A stretch of DNA of 9,507 nt from Clostridia bacterium (GTDB taxonomy: Bacteria; Bacillota; Clostridia; Oscillospirales; Acutalibacteraceae). Shown one piece after another: positions 1 through 6,631 of this stretch (position 1 is its first letter; every line of letters starts with the position of its first letter). Position numbers and translations under genes: made by a program. Location: contig JAFYQN010000053.1 in NCBI GenBank assembly GCA_017559885.1, positions 1 to 9,507 of the forward strand, read 5' to 3'. Below the pieces are notes generated by a model. It did not search any database. It was not told the DNA's origin and saw only the letters and a list, made by a program, of their open reading frames with translations.

Positions 1-512
1 AAGGCCTCAATACCTTCGGGCGCTGCAATTATGCACATAAATTTAATTCTTTTTGGATTGAATTCTTTAATGCGTGATACCGCGTCAATTGCGCTACCGC
101 CCGTAGCGAGCATTGGGTCAAGAACAAAAACGTCACGGTCGGGAATGTCGGCAGGTAATTTGCAATAGTAATCAACAGGTTGGTGTGTTTCGGGGTCGCG
201 GTACATACCAATGTGACCAACCTTTGCCGAAGGAATAAGACTAAGAACACCGTCTACCATTCCAAGACCTGCGCGAAGAATTGGCACAAAGGCCATTTTA
301 CGACCTGCAAGAACCTTGGTTTTTGCGGTCATCATAGGTGTTTTTGTGGTTACTTCTTGCAGTGGCAAATCGCGTGTTGATTCATAGCACATAAGCATTG
401 CGATTTCACTAACAAGTTCACGGAATTGTTTTGTGCCTGTGCGTTCGTCACGCAAGATAGTAAGTTTGTGTTGAATAAGGGGATGGTCCATTACAAAAAC
501 ATTGTCTTTCAT
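1..512 (-). CDS. upp: Uracil phosphoribosyltransferase (3' end cut by window edge)
   Basis: UPRTase converts uracil and PRPP to UMP and pyrophosphate, the cytoplasmic uracil salvage step. I translated 170 codons from the ATG at 512 to the window edge; the family is about 209 residues, so roughly the last fifth is missing. Visible family motifs are DERTGTKQFR (residues 22-31), the TRDLPL segment (46-51), ILRAGLGM (78-85) and the PRPP-binding loop LDPMLATGGSA (131-141). The start is set by a GGAGG SD 8 nt upstream. The gene lies only 19 nt after the rpiB stop with no terminator between, so it is probably the last visible gene of the tsaE-tsaB-rpiB-upp operon. No PyrR-type attenuator is visible in that short gap. 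Identity is very secure; only the C-terminus is unseen. Confidence 0.96.
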   Translation of the reverse strand, partial: MKDNVFVMDHPLIQHKLTILRDERTGTKQFRELVSEIAMLMCYESTRDLPLQEVTTKTPMMTAKTKVLAGRKMAFVPILRAGLGMVDGVLSLIPSAKVGHIGMYRDPETHQPVDYYCKLPADIPDRDVFVLDPMLATGGSAIDAVSRIKEFNPKRIKFMCIIAAPEGIEA

Positions 513-531
513 TATTTAAACCTCCACAGTT

Positions 532-969
532 TTATTTTTCTATTGCCATTATTTTATCAACTCGTGTTTGATGTCTGCCACCTTCAAATTCGGTGTCAAC
601 AAAAAGGTCAACAAGTTCTATTGCGGTGCCAACACCAATAACTCGTCCACCAAGACAAAGTATGTTAGAATCGTTATGAAGACGTGTGTATTTTGCTGAA
701 AAATGTTCACTGCAACAAGCCGCTCTAATACCTTTTACTTTGTTTGCGGCAAGCGACATACCTATACCTGTGCCGCATACCAAAACACCGCGCTCGCATG
801 CGCCTGTTGTGATTTGCTCGCAAACCTTTACGGCAATGTCGGGATAGTCGACCGATTTATTTTCATAAATACCGCAGTCAATAACTTCAAATCCTCTGTT
901 TTTTAGATGTTCAGCGATGGCGTTTTTATGTTCAAAACCACCGTGGTCGCAACCAATTGCAATTTTCAT
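532..969 (-). CDS. rpiB: Ribose-5-phosphate isomerase B
   Basis: RpiB interconverts ribose 5-phosphate and ribulose 5-phosphate in the non-oxidative pentose phosphate pathway. The 145-residue length is typical. The N-terminus MKIAIGCDHGG carries the substrate-binding Asp8-His9 pair. CGTGIGMS (65-72) holds the expected catalytic Cys65 and Thr67, RLHND (96-100) the ring-opening His98, and GRHQTR (131-136) the phosphate-binding arginines 132 and 136. These assignments follow the E. coli RpiB scheme shifted by one residue. The ATG at 969 overlaps the tsaB stop by 4 nt (ATGA) and has a GGAGG SD 7 nt upstream inside tsaB, so translational coupling is likely. Its product can feed PRPP synthesis, which fits the uracil salvage gene downstream. 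The related galactose-6-phosphate isomerase LacA/LacB subunits are a less likely alternative, because no lac genes are present. Confidence 0.95.
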   Translation of the reverse strand: MKIAIGCDHGGFEHKNAIAEHLKNRGFEVIDCGIYENKSVDYPDIAVKVCEQITTGACERGVLVCGTGIGMSLAANKVKGIRAACCSEHFSAKYTRLHNDSNILCLGGRVIGVGTAIELVDLFVDTEFEGGRHQTRVDKIMAIEK

Positions 970-1685
970 ACTTTTGCCTCCGTTTGATTATTCTTTGCTT
1001 TTAATTCACGCTCTGCTTGTGGCAGGCGAAGATATACAGGTAGTAATTCGTTGGGTGATACCGTAGATACGTTTTCGTAATTTTTATATGTAAACATACC
1101 AATACCAACCGCATTTTGAAATTTAAGATTTTCGGGCGCAACTATAATGTTTTTAAGTTCGGATACCGATTTGTAAAACAAATCTGCGCCGTCACCGCAT
1201 ATTATTATTTGTTTGTCAGGTGATAATTTTTCAACTTCTTCTTTAAGTTCGTTACCAATTAAAGCTCGGTCATCGCAAAGACGCGTTATATTTCCGTCTT
1301 TAATATCAAAAAGCGCGTTATAAAACTGATTGCAACGCGCATCCATAACAGCGCAAACAACACAGTCGCGGTCGGTAAAGTTATATGCCATACCATCAAG
1401 TGTTGACACCGGTATACAAGGGGTGCCCGTTGGCGCGGCAAGACCTTTTACTGCGCTTATACCAATTCTAAGTCCCGTAAAAGAGCCGGGGCCTACAGCT
1501 ATTGCAATATTATCAATATCGGAAAGTTTAGTCGCCGAATTATCAAGCGTGTTAATAATCATTTGCATAAGTGTTTGCGAATGTGTAAGTTTTGCGTTAA
1601 CAAACGAACTTGCTTTTATTATGCCATTATCAATTATAGCGCAAGAAGCGGGTGAGGCAGAGCACTCAACACTTAAAATTTTCAA
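966..1685 (-). CDS. tsaB: tRNA threonylcarbamoyladenosine biosynthesis protein TsaB
   Basis: TsaB is the inactive ASKHA-fold partner that scaffolds TsaD and TsaE during synthesis of N6-threonylcarbamoyladenosine (t6A37) on ANN-decoding tRNAs. The 239-residue product has the family hallmarks: a strand-forming N-terminus (KILSVECSASPAS), the glycine-rich GPGSFTGLRIG at 65-75, and MDARCNQFYNALF at 114-126, corresponding to the DARR-type segment of the family. The start appears to be TTG at 1685: no ATG fits, an AGAGGTG SD lies about 7 nt upstream, and the codon overlaps the tsaE stop as TTGA. The stop overlaps the rpiB start as ATGA. rimI and tsaD, which often follow tsaB in Firmicutes, are not found here. 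A TTG start in a coupled position probably lowers expression relative to tsaE; that is inference. Confidence 0.94.
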   Translation of the reverse strand: MKILSVECSASPASCAIIDNGIIKASSFVNAKLTHSQTLMQMIINTLDNSATKLSDIDNIAIAVGPGSFTGLRIGISAVKGLAAPTGTPCIPVSTLDGMAYNFTDRDCVVCAVMDARCNQFYNALFDIKDGNITRLCDDRALIGNELKEEVEKLSPDKQIIICGDGADLFYKSVSELKNIIVAPENLKFQNAVGIGMFTYKNYENVSTVSPNELLPVYLRLPQAERELKAKNNQTEAKV

Positions 1686-2113
1686 ACTGCTTCACCTCTG
1701 TTTACAGTAATTTCACGTTTTGTTTCATCAATACGTTTAATAGTGACTTTTATAACGTCGTCAGGAAGCGCCGATTCGATGTTTTCGCTCCACTCAACCG
1801 CAAGTACACCGCCCGATTCAATATAGTCAAAATATCCCGTAGAATATAAATCGTCCCAACCGCTTACGCGATACATATCAAAATGATAGAGGTTTAGTCT
1901 ACCGCCAATATATTCATTAATGATAGCAAAAGTAGGTGAAGAAACCTCACCTGTAAAACCTAATCCCTCGGCAAGACCGGTGGTAAAACAAGTTTTACCC
2001 ATACCTAAATCGCCATAAAACGCAATAACTTCACCACCATTAAGTGTGTCGGCTAAATCCGCAGCAATTTTTTTGGTCTCGGTAGGAGAATTAGACAAAA
2101 AAGTGTTATTCAT
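1682..2113 (-). CDS. tsaE: tRNA threonylcarbamoyladenosine biosynthesis ATPase TsaE
   Basis: TsaE is the P-loop ATPase that binds the TsaB-TsaD complex and drives the t6A modification cycle. The 143-residue length is typical. The Walker A loop is GDLGMGKT (34-41), followed by the family segments SSPTF (58-62), HFDMYRV (77-83) and VEWSE (106-110, Walker-B-like). It is the first gene of a minus-strand operon, with a SigA-type promoter at 2150-2178 and a short leader of about 30 nt. The SD is weak (AAGAGAG about 9 nt before the ATG at 2113). The end overlaps the tsaB TTG start by 4 nt, so the two partner proteins are translationally coupled. All P-loop residues are present and the identification is secure. 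Confidence 0.95.
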   Translation of the reverse strand: MNNTFLSNSPTETKKIAADLADTLNGGEVIAFYGDLGMGKTCFTTGLAEGLGFTGEVSSPTFAIINEYIGGRLNLYHFDMYRVSGWDDLYSTGYFDYIESGGVLAVEWSENIESALPDDVIKVTIKRIDETKREITVNRGEAV

Positions 2114-2149
2114 TTTATAAAACTCTCTTTATCTTATTTATCTCATTAA

Positions 2150-2178
2150 ATTTTATCATATTAGACACACACTGTCAA
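2150..2178 (-). promoter_or_regulatory. SigA-type promoter of the tsaE-tsaB-rpiB-upp operon
   Basis: Read on the minus strand, a perfect -35 TTGACA (2173-2178) is followed after exactly 17 nt by the -10 TAAAAT (2150-2155). Transcription would start near 2143, giving a leader of about 30 nt before tsaE. It is separate from the oppositely oriented promoter signals for the hydrolase gene at 2201-2241. Confidence 0.8.
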
Positions 2179-2200
2179 TTAAATTAATTTAAAAAATGTG

Positions 2201-2241
2201 TTCATATTTTAATGAAAGTGTGATATTATATACTATATAAT
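2201..2241 (+). promoter_or_regulatory. Candidate promoter for the alpha/beta hydrolase gene
   Basis: Two overlapping possibilities exist. The better one is TTCATA (2201-2206), 17 nt, then TATTAT (2224-2229) preceded by TGA, an extended -10; it gives a leader of about 24 nt. The second is a perfect TATAAT (2236-2241) with a weak ATGAAA 18 nt upstream, but it would place the start at the SD itself. The region is AT-rich, so the exact element is uncertain. Confidence 0.5.
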
Positions 2242-2259
2242 CGATTAAAAGGTGATAAT

Positions 2260-3180
2260 ATGATATGGTTATACGTGCTTTTGCCAATAATTTTTATGTT
2301 GATTGTAGCAGGTGGATTGTTTTGGGCGTTTAAAACTGCATTTGTTCGAAATGATAAGCGACTAATCAGTCTTGACTCAGATTATCTTGTAGGGTATAAA
2401 CATATTTTTAAGGATGGACTTGACTTTATAGATAACCTCGAAAGTGAAAGGGTATATATAAAAAGTTTTGACGGTTTGCGTCTGGCAGGCAGTTATTATA
2501 ACAACAATTCCGACACAACTATTTTGTTGTTTCACGGTTATCGTTCCGACGGTAGATTTGATTTTGCATGCGCTGTAAAATATTATATAAAAATGGGACT
2601 TAACGTATTGGTCGTTGACCAACGCGCAAATGGCGAAAGCGAAGGTAAACTTATCACTTTCGGTATAAAAGAGCGAAGAGACGTTGTTTCTTGGAGTAAT
2701 TTTATTAATAAAACGTATTTGCCTCGCAATATGTTTTTAAGTGGCGTGTCAATGGGAGCTACAACCGTTATGATGGCTTCAAATCTTGATTTGCCTCAAA
2801 ATGTGAAAGGAATTATAGCAGATTGTGGTTTTACTTCTGCGCCTGATATTATAAAAAAGGTTGCAAAACAAAGTTTTAAAATTAATGCAACACCTGTGTT
2901 ACCAATTCTTGATATAATGTGTAAGTTTTTTGGAAAATTTAGTCTATACGAAACCACAACCCAAAAGGCGTTGTCTCAGTCAGAGATTCCAATATTCTTT
3001 ATTCACGGTAAAAAAGACGGTTTTGTTCCGTGTGAAATGACCGAGTTATCGCACAAGGCTGCTAAAGCAGAAAAATATATTTATTTAGTTGAAAATGCCG
3101 ACCACGGAATCAGTTTTTTAGTAGACAGCGATAATATTCAAAGAAAGATTGCCGAATTTATAAAAAAATGTTGTTCATAA
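2260..3180 (+). CDS. Membrane-anchored alpha/beta hydrolase
   Basis: This 306-residue serine hydrolase has an N-terminal hydrophobic anchor (about residues 2-24) followed by an alpha/beta hydrolase domain, probably extracytoplasmic or membrane-associated. Visible elements are FHGYRSDG (91-98, the HG oxyanion-hole strand), VVDQRANGESEG (118-129), the nucleophile elbow GVSMG (162-166, Ser164), HGKKDGFVP (249-257, acid Asp253) and ADHG (280-283, His282). The catalytic triad therefore looks complete. It resembles the serine aminopeptidase S33/monoacylglycerol-lipase-like group often annotated only as alpha/beta hydrolase in Clostridia; the substrate cannot be inferred. The SD is AAAGGTGA 4 nt before the ATG at 2260. 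It is divergent from tsaE and lies 69 nt upstream of the E2-like gene, with no terminator visible between them. Confidence 0.9.
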   Translation: MIWLYVLLPIIFMLIVAGGLFWAFKTAFVRNDKRLISLDSDYLVGYKHIFKDGLDFIDNLESERVYIKSFDGLRLAGSYYNNNSDTTILLFHGYRSDGRFDFACAVKYYIKMGLNVLVVDQRANGESEGKLITFGIKERRDVVSWSNFINKTYLPRNMFLSGVSMGATTVMMASNLDLPQNVKGIIADCGFTSAPDIIKKVAKQSFKINATPVLPILDIMCKFFGKFSLYETTTQKALSQSEIPIFFIHGKKDGFVPCEMTELSHKAAKAEKYIYLVENADHGISFLVDSDNIQRKIAEFIKKCCS

Positions 3181-3193
3181 TTTGTTAAAAATA

Positions 3194-3222
3194 TTGTTTT
3201 TTTGTTGGATCTATGATACAAT
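3194..3222 (+). promoter_or_regulatory. Candidate promoter for the E2-like gene
   Basis: A weak -35 TTGTTT (3194-3199) stands 17 nt before TACAAT (3217-3222), which is preceded by TGA at 3214-3216 (extended -10). A start near 3229 would leave a leader of about 20 nt containing the GAGGTGAT SD (3236-3243). Cotranscription with the upstream hydrolase is also possible. Confidence 0.5.
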
Positions 3223-3249
3223 AATAGTATTGTGTGAGGTGATAGATTT

Positions 3250-4080
3250 ATGCGTGCTGATGGCAAACGTGTAAAAAACGCTGATCCTATGTATACCGTT
3301 GCGGCATATATAATGGATAAGCGTATGGATTCAATGAATATGATTACTATAGATATTCCTGTTGACCCTATTAAAGAGTATCTTAACGAAAAGCGTAAAC
3401 AGGGTAGTAATATCAGTCATATGGCGGTAGTTTTAGCGGCATACGTTCGTACGTTAAGCGAATTTCCCGAACTTAATCGTTTTGTTGTTAACAAAAAGAT
3501 CTATCAGCGTAACGAAGTAGCTGTTGGTATGGTTGTTTTAAAACCCGGCGATATGGGACATGGCACTATGTCAAAAATGTATTTTAACGAAAATAATACG
3601 ATTTTTGAAGTTAATGACATTATAAACAAATATGTTGAAGAAAATCGCGAATCGCCTGAAAATAATGGTACTGAAAAAATTATTAAGGTTTTGCTTAGTG
3701 TACCAGGTGTGTTGCCTGTTGGTGTGTCATTATTTAAGTGGATGGATAAACACGGTTTATTACCAAAGTTTATTATTGATATGTCACCATTCCATATGAG
3801 TTGCGGTATTACAAATTTGGCTTCTATTAGAACAAATCATATTTATCATCATTGTTATGAATTTGGCACAACAAGCTTGTTCTTGGCAATGGGTAATACC
3901 CGTGAAGTACCTAAGCGTAAGGGCGAGGAAATTGTTTTTGAAAAATGTATGCCAATAGGCGTTACTATGGATGAACGTATTGCTTCGGGCAGTTATTTTG
4001 CAATGGCTTTCAGAAGAATGCGACATTATTTACGTAATCCACACCTACTTGAATTACCACCAGATGTAAAAAATGATTAA
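3250..4080 (+). CDS. Stand-alone 2-oxoacid dehydrogenase E2-like acyltransferase-fold protein
   Basis: The 276-residue product matches the catalytic-domain fold of dihydrolipoamide acyltransferases and chloramphenicol acetyltransferase, without a lipoyl or peripheral-subunit-binding domain. Recognisable parts are the N-terminal substrate-side segment ending NRFVVNKKIY (76-85), MSPFHMSCGITNL (178-190) and the C-terminal signature VTMDERIASGSYFAMAFRR (238-256) with RNPHLLE after it. In true E2 enzymes that signature reads DHRxxDG, where His and Asp take part in catalysis; here it is D241-E-R-I-A-S-G247, so both are replaced. From memory, related clostridial proteins read DERxxDG, so the His-to-Glu change may be family-wide and the Asp-to-Ser change more specific. 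No E1, E3 or lipoyl gene is nearby. Function is unknown: possibly an acyltransferase with a different mechanism or a non-catalytic binding protein. SD GAGGTGAT lies 6 nt before the start. Confidence 0.8.
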   Translation: MRADGKRVKNADPMYTVAAYIMDKRMDSMNMITIDIPVDPIKEYLNEKRKQGSNISHMAVVLAAYVRTLSEFPELNRFVVNKKIYQRNEVAVGMVVLKPGDMGHGTMSKMYFNENNTIFEVNDIINKYVEENRESPENNGTEKIIKVLLSVPGVLPVGVSLFKWMDKHGLLPKFIIDMSPFHMSCGITNLASIRTNHIYHHCYEFGTTSLFLAMGNTREVPKRKGEEIVFEKCMPIGVTMDERIASGSYFAMAFRRMRHYLRNPHLLELPPDVKND

Positions 4081-4107
4081 TAAGTTATAAATTTATGCTT
4101 TTTAATC

Positions 4108-4136
4108 TTGATTTTAGTACATATATGGTATAAAAT
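4108..4136 (+). promoter_or_regulatory. Promoter of the aldolase gene
   Basis: TTGATT (4108-4113) is followed after 17 nt by TAAAAT (4131-4136); the overlapping TATAAA (4129-4134) is preceded by TGG. Transcription would begin near 4143. No intrinsic terminator is visible between the E2-like gene and this promoter, so some read-through is likely. Confidence 0.65.
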
Positions 4137-4170
4137 ATATTGGTAAATTTTAACTACGGAGGAAATATAA

Positions 4171-5034
4171 ATGTTAGTATCAGCAAAAGAAATGCTTACA
4201 AAAGCAAAGGCAGGCAAGTATGCCGTAGGTCAGTTCAATATCAACAACCTTGAATGGACCAAGGCAATTCTTATTACCGCTCAAGAACAAAATTCACCTG
4301 TAATTCTTGGCGTATCCGAAGGCGCAGGTAAATATATGTGCGGATTTAAGACCGTTGCAGATATGGTTAAGGCAATGATTGACGAACTTGGTATTACAGT
4401 ACCTGTTGCTCTTCATCTTGACCATGGTAGTTATGAAGGCGCTAAAAAGTGCATTGAAGCAGGTTTTTCATCTGTAATGTTTGACGGTTCACATTATCCA
4501 ATAGAAGAAAATATTGAAAAGACAAAAGAACTCGTTGCTACTTGTAATGAACTTGGACTTTCACTTGAGGCAGAAGTTGGTTCAATAGGCGGCGAAGAAG
4601 ACGGTGTTGTAGGCGCAGGCGAGTGCGCAGACCCCAACGAATGCAAAATGATTGCCGACCTTGGAATTACAATGCTCGCTGCTGGTATTGGTAATATTCA
4701 CGGTAAGTATCCTGAAAACTGGGCAGGTCTTAGTTTCGATACACTTGACGCTATCCAACAACTCACAGGCGATATGCCACTCGTTCTTCACGGTGGTACA
4801 GGTATCCCTGCAGATATGATTCAAAAAGCAATTTCTCTCGGCGTTTCAAAAATCAACGTTAACACCGAATGTCAACTTGCATTTGCCGATGCTACACGTA
4901 AGTATATTGAGGAAGGCAAAGACCTTCAAGGTAAGGGCTTTGACCCACGTAAACTTCTTGCTCCTGGCTTTGAAGCAATCAAAGCAACAGTAAAAGAAAA
5001 GATGGAGCTTTTCGGTTCTGTTGGAAAGGCATAA
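4171..5034 (+). CDS. fba: Class II fructose-1,6-bisphosphate aldolase
   Basis: This zinc-dependent aldolase reversibly cleaves fructose 1,6-bisphosphate to dihydroxyacetone phosphate and glyceraldehyde 3-phosphate in cytoplasmic glycolysis. The 287-residue length matches the Bacillus FbaA-type subgroup. HLDHG (82-86) supplies the catalytic Asp84 and zinc ligand His85, EAEVGSIGG (133-141) the second class II signature, GNIHGKYP (174-181) the zinc ligand His177, and LHGGTG (206-211) the zinc ligand His207. VSKINVNTE (225-233) is the phosphate-binding segment. The start has a GGAGG SD 8 nt upstream. Codon use is noticeably cleaner than in the neighbours, as expected for a highly expressed gene. 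The gene has its own promoter and a strong terminator directly after it. Related tagatose-bisphosphate aldolases share these motifs, but the glycolytic assignment is more likely. Confidence 0.96.
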   Translation: MLVSAKEMLTKAKAGKYAVGQFNINNLEWTKAILITAQEQNSPVILGVSEGAGKYMCGFKTVADMVKAMIDELGITVPVALHLDHGSYEGAKKCIEAGFSSVMFDGSHYPIEENIEKTKELVATCNELGLSLEAEVGSIGGEEDGVVGAGECADPNECKMIADLGITMLAAGIGNIHGKYPENWAGLSFDTLDAIQQLTGDMPLVLHGGTGIPADMIQKAISLGVSKINVNTECQLAFADATRKYIEEGKDLQGKGFDPRKLLAPGFEAIKATVKEKMELFGSVGKA

Positions 5035-5057
5035 AAATTATAAAACAAACCATTAAA

Positions 5058-5091
5058 ATAAAACCCTACTCAATTTTGAGTGGGGTTTTAT
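5058..5091 (+). terminator. Intrinsic terminator after fba
   Basis: The left arm AAAACCCTACTCA (5060-5072) pairs with TGAGTGGGGTTTT (5077-5089), about 13 bp with one T-G wobble, and a 4-nt loop. The right arm ends in a T-rich run (TTTTATTAT). A-T pairs can extend the base by two. It begins 25 nt after the fba stop and ends just before the -35 of the next promoter, so it insulates the two units. Confidence 0.9.
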
Positions 5092-5095
5092 TATG

Positions 5096-5124
5096 TTGAC
5101 AATATATTTTCTTATAAGTATAAT
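5096..5124 (+). promoter_or_regulatory. Perfect-consensus SigA promoter of the solute-binding protein gene
   Basis: TTGACA (5096-5101), 17 nt, TATAAT (5119-5124): both hexamers and the spacing match the consensus exactly. Transcription would begin near 5131, leaving a leader of about 26 nt. The -35 begins within 7 nt of the fba terminator stem. No operator-like inverted repeat is obvious around it. Confidence 0.88.
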
Positions 5125-5156
5125 TAATAAAAAGAAAATTGGAAAGGTACAAGAAT

Positions 5157-6584
5157 ATGATAAAGAATTGTAAACGATTAATTTGCTTAATTATCGCATT
5201 TGCGTTGGTTTTTTCACTTATCGGTTGTAAAAATAATACAGGCGACCTTTCTTCCAACGATGTAGAGTATATCGTTGAAGAAGAATATGTATACGTTGAT
5301 GGCGAAAATAATAATATCAATAATTCAAATAATATATCCGCCAATACAAGTGATGATGGTTCTACAAATAATAACAGTAATGGTTCATCCTACGTTCCTT
5401 TTGCTACTGACCCTTCGGAGTTTAAGGGCACAACCGTTAAGTTCGCTGTTACAAGCGATCCGATGGAAAGCGAAAAAGGCCCTGTAATTGAAAGTTTTGA
5501 AAATAAGTATAATATTAAAATTGAACCCGTTATAATTAAGGGCGATTTTGTTACCGAACTTACAGGTCTTATTGCAAACGGCAACTCTCCCGACGTTGTT
5601 CGCTCAAGCGGTGATTTTCCGCTTTCGCTTTGCTATTTACAATCATTAGATACCGCAAAGATTGATTATAATGATTCTATATGGGAGCAAGCAATGTTTA
5701 ATTTGACCACTTTTGGTGGTTCGCCATATTTGTGTTCTACTGTTGGCAACGTTTATACCGAAATAGACATTGTAGTTTACCGTAAGGATATTTTGGAACA
5801 AGCAGGTTGTAAAACGCCCGAACAGTATGACAAAGAGGGTAACTGGAATATGGACGCTTTCTTTGAAATTGGACGTACGTGCGCCGAAAAGGTAAGCGGA
5901 GTGCAAGGTTGTTCGTTTGTAAATATTGATTCTGCGCTTCACATGACAGGTAATTCTGTTTTTAAATATGAAAACGGTATGTATTCAAACGGAATTAACG
6001 ATTCAATTATGGATGTACTTTCTAAATTATCACAAGTTAAAGCAGAGGGCTTAATATCAATCAATGCAACAAAAGGTATTGTTGACGGTACCATTGCAAT
6101 AACTACGCATCACAGTTATGCTCTTAGAAAGACAGGCGCTTTTGAAGACAACAAAGATGTTTGGAGCAAATTGGGATATTATTATTTACCATCATATAGC
6201 GAAAGTACTAAAAATGTTCAAACGGGTATTTTTAGAGGTTGGGGAATAGTTAAGGGTTCGCAAAACCCTGTTGCAGCTGGTATCTTCCTAAGACATTATC
6301 TTGACCCAAGCAATTTTGATTTGGTAGGTATGTATATTTCACCCGAAGCATCTAATTTCTTCTTAAGAGCGACCACGATTGATTATAACAATTGGAACCC
6401 ATATTTTACTTATGGTCGCACAAATGAAGAAATTGCAGGTATTGATTTTAATAATGATATTTATTCGGTTATTAATTTAGATAAAACACAAATCGAAAGA
6501 AAATTGTCGTCAATAAATACAAAAATTGATAAAGGTTGCGACAATTTAAATAAATACGTTAGTCAACAAATTATGTCACACTAA
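5157..6584 (+). CDS. ABC-type extracellular solute-binding lipoprotein (family 1, sugar-type)
   Basis: The 475-residue product has a lipoprotein signal peptide: basic N-terminus, hydrophobic core (residues 8-22) and lipobox LIGC with Cys24 as the lipidated residue, so it should be anchored to the outer face of the membrane. Residues 25-85 are an acidic then Asn/Ser-rich flexible linker. The rest resembles family 1 solute-binding proteins: GTTVKFAVTSDP (91-102) as the first strand, NGNSPDVV (141-148), and VVYRKDILEQAGCKTPEQYD (206-225), like the usual YNKDLFEKAGI element, followed by NWNMDAFFEIGR. Carbohydrate or oligosaccharide binding is the usual role, but the ligand is not inferable. The ATG at 5157 is preferred over a TTG 18 nt upstream because AAAGG lies about 9 nt before it. 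No permease or ATPase gene adjoins; the gene is monocistronic between two terminators. Confidence 0.88.
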   Translation: MIKNCKRLICLIIAFALVFSLIGCKNNTGDLSSNDVEYIVEEEYVYVDGENNNINNSNNISANTSDDGSTNNNSNGSSYVPFATDPSEFKGTTVKFAVTSDPMESEKGPVIESFENKYNIKIEPVIIKGDFVTELTGLIANGNSPDVVRSSGDFPLSLCYLQSLDTAKIDYNDSIWEQAMFNLTTFGGSPYLCSTVGNVYTEIDIVVYRKDILEQAGCKTPEQYDKEGNWNMDAFFEIGRTCAEKVSGVQGCSFVNIDSALHMTGNSVFKYENGMYSNGINDSIMDVLSKLSQVKAEGLISINATKGIVDGTIAITTHHSYALRKTGAFEDNKDVWSKLGYYYLPSYSESTKNVQTGIFRGWGIVKGSQNPVAAGIFLRHYLDPSNFDLVGMYISPEASNFFLRATTIDYNNWNPYFTYGRTNEEIAGIDFNNDIYSVINLDKTQIERKLSSINTKIDKGCDNLNKYVSQQIMSH

Positions 6585-6587
6585 AAC

Positions 6588-6618
6588 AAAAACACCTTCC
6601 AAAAGGAAGGTGTTTTTT
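6588..6618. terminator. Bidirectional terminator between convergent genes
   Basis: AAAAACACCTTCC (6588-6600), loop AAAA (6601-6604), GGAAGGTGTTTTT (6605-6617): a 13-bp perfect stem with a T run on the plus strand. The A-rich left flank gives a T run on the minus strand. It starts 3 nt after the solute-binding protein stop and ends 14 nt before the stop of the minus-strand coiled-coil gene, so it can end both transcripts. Confidence 0.93.
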
Positions 6619-6631
6619 AGTAGTTGTAAAA

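Noticed and set aside
1330..1710. 126-codon plus-strand open frame opposite tsaB
   Set aside because: It is antisense to a clear tsaB gene, has no SD or promoter of note, and looks like a shadow of the coding strand.
4074..4107. GATTAA...TTAATC repeat after the E2-like gene, as a terminator
   Set aside because: Six A-T-rich pairs with a loop of more than 20 nt and no T tract; too weak to support a call.
5139..5156. Solute-binding protein starting at the TTG at 5139
   Set aside because: No SD precedes it, while AAAGG precedes the ATG at 5157, which gives a normal signal-peptide n-region.
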